Shown in pieces: positions 59,231-64,000 of a DNA stretch of 64,000 bases. Location: the NCBI GenBank assembly GCA_024516155.1, contig JAJJXM010000027.1:614001-678000 (forward strand), in the 5' to 3' direction. A model generated the notes under the pieces. The model had not been told where the DNA came from and ran no database searches. It was given only the letters and a program-made list of their open reading frames with translations. Position 1 is the stretch's first letter, and every line of letters begins with the position of its first letter. The position numbers and the translations under genes are program-made. This stretch comes from Pyronema omphalodes (lineage: Eukaryota; Ascomycota; Pezizomycetes; Pezizales; Pyronemataceae).

Positions 59231-60059
59231 CAGAGTTCGGCACGGTCCGTCCAGGACGGCAGATCGGACGGACGGCCACTAGGTGGACCGGTCCCGTCCA
59301 CAAACTCAAAAAGACCGGACGGGACGGTGGGTGACGGCAGGACCGTGGGTTTCGGGTGGGCTAGTTTTCAGGGGACGGTTTGGTTCAAGTTTGCCAGATA
59401 CTATGGGCCGCAGCAGCAACGTTTTCAGCACCGTAGTAAATGAACCCTTCACGCTGCACTTTAATAAAGTCTTTACACCCCACTGAAGTTGCACGCTCCA
59501 CTCGGGAATAGTTTGACTGCTCATAGTAGTTTTGTATTCCTTTTTTCTTAGTAACGTAAATTCCCGCTATAGATATTTCTTCTATCCTTCACATTCTATC
59601 TTCTGCCTTTCCATCTTTTACCTGCAGGAATTTTCCACTTCTTTCATTGCTGTGTAAGTCGAACATCAACAGTCATCACTCTATTCCCAGAAGAGCAAGA
59701 ATATGCCAATTTTCTTATCGGCGTTCTCTACACCTGTTCCGACCAGAAGCAGAACACCCTGCCCGTTCTCTCAAGAATTGTGTTCGTTCGAGAAGAATGG
59801 GGAAGGACGCATTTTAGTGGCGGGAGAAGGAGCATTCTTATGCATCAGTATAGTTTTTTTTTGTTTGCAAGCAATTCCATATAGGTGACTTTAATTCGTG
59901 CAATGCATCAGAATTATCTAAGTAAAACACCATGAGCCGTAGTGAAAAACTGCGGGTTGCGAGTGACTGACATTGACGCCAGTCGTGGTCACCCTCGGTC
60001 ACCCGCGGTCCGTCCCGTCCATGGTGCCTCCAGGACCGGACGGATCGTGCCGAACTCTG
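59231..60059. mobile_element. hAT-type non-autonomous element 2
   Basis: Same terminal repeats as element 1 (left CAGAGTTCGGCACGGTCCG; right, read inward, CAGAGTTCGGCACGATCCG). A perfect 8-bp duplication, GGTAAATC, flanks it (59223-59230 and 60060-60067). It is 829 bp with no transposase frame. It lies in inverse orientation to element 1, so the pair forms a large inverted repeat about 3 kb across. Confidence 0.9.
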
Positions 60060-61369
60060 GGTAAATCTTGATATGTGGGTCTCCAAAGTCGCCACAACGC
60101 ATTACTCATATATGATCAGCATTATCCTCGTATCCAAACGAATCACACACAGCAGTCTAGTCAAAAAAGCTCAACGTAAAATGAAATAAAACACAAATAA
60201 TTAAAACCCCAGCTTCTAATGCCAAGGAGAAAACAATGATTTCACTGTCGATCAAAACAAAATGCCCCGCATTTCCCTTCCTTCAATCGCCACTAAATCA
60301 TTCCACCATGTGTATACAGTGAATTAAGAAAACATTAAATATACATAGAGCAGATACTTCTCAAGCAAATCAACCATGACATCATTCCGTTGCAAGTATA
60401 CCAAAAAAGCTGTTGTTTCTATGAAGTTTCCATAAGTGCTGAAAGTGCAACAGTGTTTTTATAAGGTACATAAATACCACGACAGCTCAGATTCCCAGCA
60501 AGAAAATTATCTTTTCCACTCAAACTTTATACTATTCAAAGCTGTTGTATAACATTTTTTTCAGCATCACTATAACTGTATTTATCCACTGTACCGACTT
60601 CTTTATCTGCGCTCATGGAATACTTTGTTTGGTTTAAATCACCACTATCTAAACAACCACTGCAGAACCGTCCATCCATTTTCTTTTAACGGCGACTGTT
60701 TCATTTCCGCTTTAAAGTCTTGATATTGTTTACTCAACCATTGCTTGATTTGCGCTTAAGAATATATTGTGCCATTTGGATAACCACTAGATGTAATGCG
60801 CGTTTCCTTGGTTTAGTCAGCGGTGTGATATGGTTGGAGCAACGGTGTCTGTGGCTGGTGGCGGTGTGTACTAGAAAGTGCAGTTGTTGGATGTTGTGCA
60901 TGCGACATACATCTGGTTGGTTCGGTGGCAAAATTCTTTTGGCTCTCCATGTACAAATACATTATTGCCGTATCTTCCAGCAAAGTTCGAATTTTGTTCA
61001 GCGTTTGACAGGGTTCACCTGGCAGACAGAGATACCACTAACCATTCTGCTATGTATGAGCACTTATTTTTATCTTTTTCTTACTTTTTTTTTTGTGTGT
61101 GGGGGCTGAGATATCATTTACCATAGCGATCAATGGAAGTTTAATAATAATGTCATTTGATTCAACGTCATTAATTTACTTGAAATATGTATACCATGAT
61201 GTACCCTATCAAGGAAAGAATTCGGAATAGAAAAGTAAAGAATGCGGCACAAGTAAGTGATCAAGCACTTTCTGAAACAATACGACAAGGAACCTGGCAT
61301 TCCAAGCCACCGTAGGAAACCACTCATCATAAGGCAAGCTACCGTCACGTTCCTAGAGCGCCTCATTTG
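60060..61369. other. Intergenic, 3' flank of the potassium transporter
   Basis: Contains a dispersed repeat at 60808-60985, the inverted counterpart of the 56.8-kb LINE-like body. No gene was recognised. Confidence 0.5.
60808..60985 (+). repeat. Inverted copy of the 56.8-kb repeat body
   Basis: Its reverse complement shares TTTGTACATGGAG, GCACAACATCCAACAA and CGCTGACTAAACCA in the same order with 56790-56940. No tail is visible here. Confidence 0.6.
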
Positions 61370-64000
61370 TCAAATCTCCCGTACAAACCCCACCTCGACC
61401 AACCTTTCCACCGGCACATCCATCTTTGCAATCTTTGCCCTGGTATTTTCCCTCATCCAAAGAAAAGTCTCCAAAACCATCCTCTTGAACCAATTATTCC
61501 TATCCCGCACAATCTTTAACTGTTCCTTACCCACAATATAAACCACTTGAGTCGCAAATGCCTTGTCAATTGCATCAACCCGTCTCTTAATCGCAGCATC
61601 GAACTCTTCGATTGTACGCTGTCTCACTTCTGGAAATACCGTCGACGGACCTTCAGTCTCAGGACGCTTGGAAGACTCCCCAATGCCGCCGGCTGGATCA
61701 TCTACGCTGGTTTTCTGTACACTTCCAGAGCGCCGCCCGACAGCGAATCCAAGTATAGCTTTTCTTGTTTGTTCATAAACGAGCTTTGCAAGGTCGGGAG
61801 TAACGACATGGTCGTTATATCCATGGCGAATGATAAGACGGTAGCAGTTATTGATGGAGGTGCAGGAGACGGTGTATCTATCCTCGAGAGAAACATGGGG
61901 TTTGGACAGAGTCAAGAGGTGTAGGAAGATGTGGACCTCTTGTTGTGCTTCGAATTTGCGGAGGAAGTCTTCGTAAACTGATGGGACTGTGCTGCCGGCT
62001 TTGTCGAAGAATATGCCGAGACCTATACGCCGTCGTTAATCTAATTTCCTTGATGAATTTGATCTTGCTTTAGCAGGATTGGATTGGAATCGAAGAAACA
62101 TAGAATAAAAAGGGGGTAGTTGCCTTTAATAGTTGTTAACTCTGCCCCACCGTACCTTTCGCCCATCCTCCTCCTACCGTCCGGTCCCTCAACAATCAAT
62201 TGTCTCAGCTCACCTAGTAACATTTTCTTAGCCTACAATCAGTGAACTAGAGGAGTACCCATAATAACTTACAACGATGATTATTCTCCGACTTCCATTG
62301 CTGTTCTTTACCATAGCGCCAGAGCACAAAAATGCTGCCAAGTATGATAGCCAGCAATACGGTGAACCAAGCACCATGGGGCAACTTGGTAAGCGCAGAG
62401 GTCAAGTAGAGCCCATCAAAGGTGATAAAAGGAAGCCAGATGACGAGCACGAGAAGCCAATTCAGCCGCCATACGATGATGGCCACTAGTGAGACCATGC
62501 ATGTAGTGATGAAGGTAACGAGGATAACGCAGACGCCGTAGGCGTGGCCGAGTTTCGTTGTCTATCATGCGCTGTTAGTGTATTGTTTATTGTGTTTTGT
62601 CCCCCATATTCTGGATCAATTATTTCTATCCTCTGATTCCATTTTGTTTTCAGCTTGTTTTGATTACATTATTTTACTTCTCGTATTTTTATTTTACTCT
62701 TCAGCCTTTTCCATCCTCGCTGTTGAATCCAGTTAAGACTTTCGCAGCCGGGGCCCATAGCCTTCAGGGGCTTACATTACTATAAACTGCCGTTACAATC
62801 ACGGTTCCAATCATCATCAACCAATTCGCCATGGGGATGTAGACCTGTCCATGAAAAGTCTTGCTCGTATAGATCATCTTGATTTGCGGGAAGTAGCTAG
62901 TATTCATAACCTGCGACAGCAACTGGAATGTAGACGTAATCATGGCTTGTGATGCCACAATACTGGCAAGCATCGAGAGAACGAGTGATGGGTAAAACAT
63001 GCCGGGCGGAACAGTCTTGAAGAATGGGTTGGAGTATGCTGACGGGTCGTCGGAGATATACGCAGCTTGGCCGATGTAAGCGAGGAGGAGGCAGGGGTAT
63101 ACGAAGATTAGCCAGGAGATTCGGACGGCACTAGGAAACCGTTAGAGATATCTGAGGGAAGCGAGTGATAGCCACGGATAGCAAGTAGAGTGCCTCGAGA
63201 ATGTTGTAAGAACAAAATGATGAAGGCAGCGTGTGGCAGAACTCCAGAAATGATATGAAATTGGGACATTGAAGTCCAATAAAGCAAACCATGAAGACAT
63301 CAAGCTGATAGCATTGAAACTCGTGCGTAGGGAATTCAGCGAAAATGCTTACCGAGCAGAGAATGCACCCAAATCAGCAAATAGAGCTTCTACTCCTGTA
63401 CGAGCATTAGCTGCCAAATCATCTACTAGGTGCACATACACCTGCCTGTAAATGCTAGTAATAAGCCACCGAGCTTTTTCCAGCCCTCAGAGCCGTTTCT
63501 GTAGAAGAAATTTCCCGCGAAATAGGGCGAGAAGGCCTTCAGGACAGTCCAGTCATGCGTTACGAGATTCTTGAAATGACGTCAGTATTGTTTCCAAGTT
63601 ACCAAGACACTCAATGGCTAGCATCCCGGATACCGCTTACATAAAGGCCAAAAGACAAGTTGAAGATCAACCAGATAATAACTACAGGTGCGAATGCACT
63701 TCCAAGCCTATGTATACCAAGGGGTTGTAGAACGAAAAGAACGACCAGGATAGCGCATGAGACGCCAACAATAGTGCTACGACTGATGTTTTCGTCGACG
63801 ACTTGGAGGCCTACCGACCATGAGACGGTATTACGCTTATAATATGATGGGGAACGCACCTTGAACGGCTCCAAGTACAGTCTGAGCAGGCGTGAGGATA
63901 CTATCTGCTAAGATAAGACTTACACCGAAAACCGCGAGGGCCTTTAGCACGGCATGAACGATGCGACTTTTCTCAAGGAAGCTTCTGATCGTGACATTAC
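61370..64000 (-). CDS. hak1: HAK/KUP potassium transporter, 3' part
   Basis: Partial: the 5' end lies beyond the right edge. Exons 64000-63860, 63810-63641, 63569-63446, 63395-63353, 63130-62776, 62561-62273, 62213-62124 and 62022-61370 encode the last 620 aa. Family blocks in order: AVFGVSLILADSILTPAQTV, FTG-VEALFADLGAF, IASQAMITSTFQLLSQVM, GHAYGVCVILVTFITTCM and GLGIFFDKAGSTVP, with several membrane helices and then a cytoplasmic tail ending FVREI. HAK/KUP proteins take up K+ (often with H+) at the plasma membrane. Two introns must be GC-AG to keep conserved sequence: ACAG|GCAGGT at 63445 and AAAG|GCAACT at 62123. The intron at 63131-63352 is unusually long (222 nt). The gene symbol follows the Neurospora and yeast HAK1 naming by homology only. 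Confidence 0.87.

Noticed and set aside
63442..63446. GT donor 4 nt downstream of the GC donor in the potassium transporter
   Set aside because: It puts the next exon out of frame with the strongly conserved VEALFADLGAF block.

Overview
The window looks like nuclear DNA of a filamentous ascomycete, probably Leotiomycetes/Helotiales-like (this placement is inference). Genes carry short introns, mostly 48-100 nt, with GT..AG ends and CTAAC/CTGAC-type branch sites. They encode typical ascomycete families, and long AT-rich intergenic stretches carry fragments of transposable elements. Nothing bacterial, viral or organellar was seen. No rRNA, tRNA or CRISPR array was recognised.

Genes I can support, in order: a single-pass membrane protein with a DUF7820-like C-terminal region (3882-6740, -); a U2SURP/SR140-type spliceosomal protein with RRM, SURP and CID domains (11226-13668, +, 3 exons); a decayed membrane-protein gene (14658-15856, -); a DUF7918-type protein (18339-19814, -, 2 exons); two tandemly duplicated small zinc-ribbon genes (23511-23729 and 25087-25305, both -); a secreted protein of about 1015 aa built almost wholly of Glu-Pro repeats (28204-31308, -); a Gfo/Idh/MocA oxidoreductase (32131-33573, -); a HAD hydrolase of HDHD3 type (35408-36814, +); a small proline-rich hypothetical protein (43401-43775, +); a 1963-aa, 11-exon membrane/ankyrin/SPRY protein (45852-52311, -); a small broken ORF with one in-frame stop (55203-55571, +); and the 3' part of a HAK/KUP potassium transporter running off the right edge (61370-64000, -). 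These genes do not form a pathway or cluster. They read as ordinary housekeeping and lineage-specific genes separated by repeat-rich DNA.

The accessory parts are 36.8-43.4 kb and 52.3-61.3 kb. The first holds two arrays of a palindromic TGTTTA/TAAACA motif. The second holds two hAT-type non-autonomous elements with perfect 8-bp target duplications, one of them carrying a second hAT-like insertion. It also has a TA-flanked inverted-repeat element, two palindromes with the same arms, and tails of a truncated LINE-like family that also occurs at 9.4, 27.2 and 44.8 kb.

The observations most worth following are the Glu-Pro repeat protein with three different repeat zones, the TGTTTA arrays, the duplicated zinc-ribbon genes (one copy has lost a metal ligand), and two inferred GC-AG introns in the potassium transporter. 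Exon boundaries were derived by hand from splice sites, reading frame and remembered family conservation. No alignment or database search was run.
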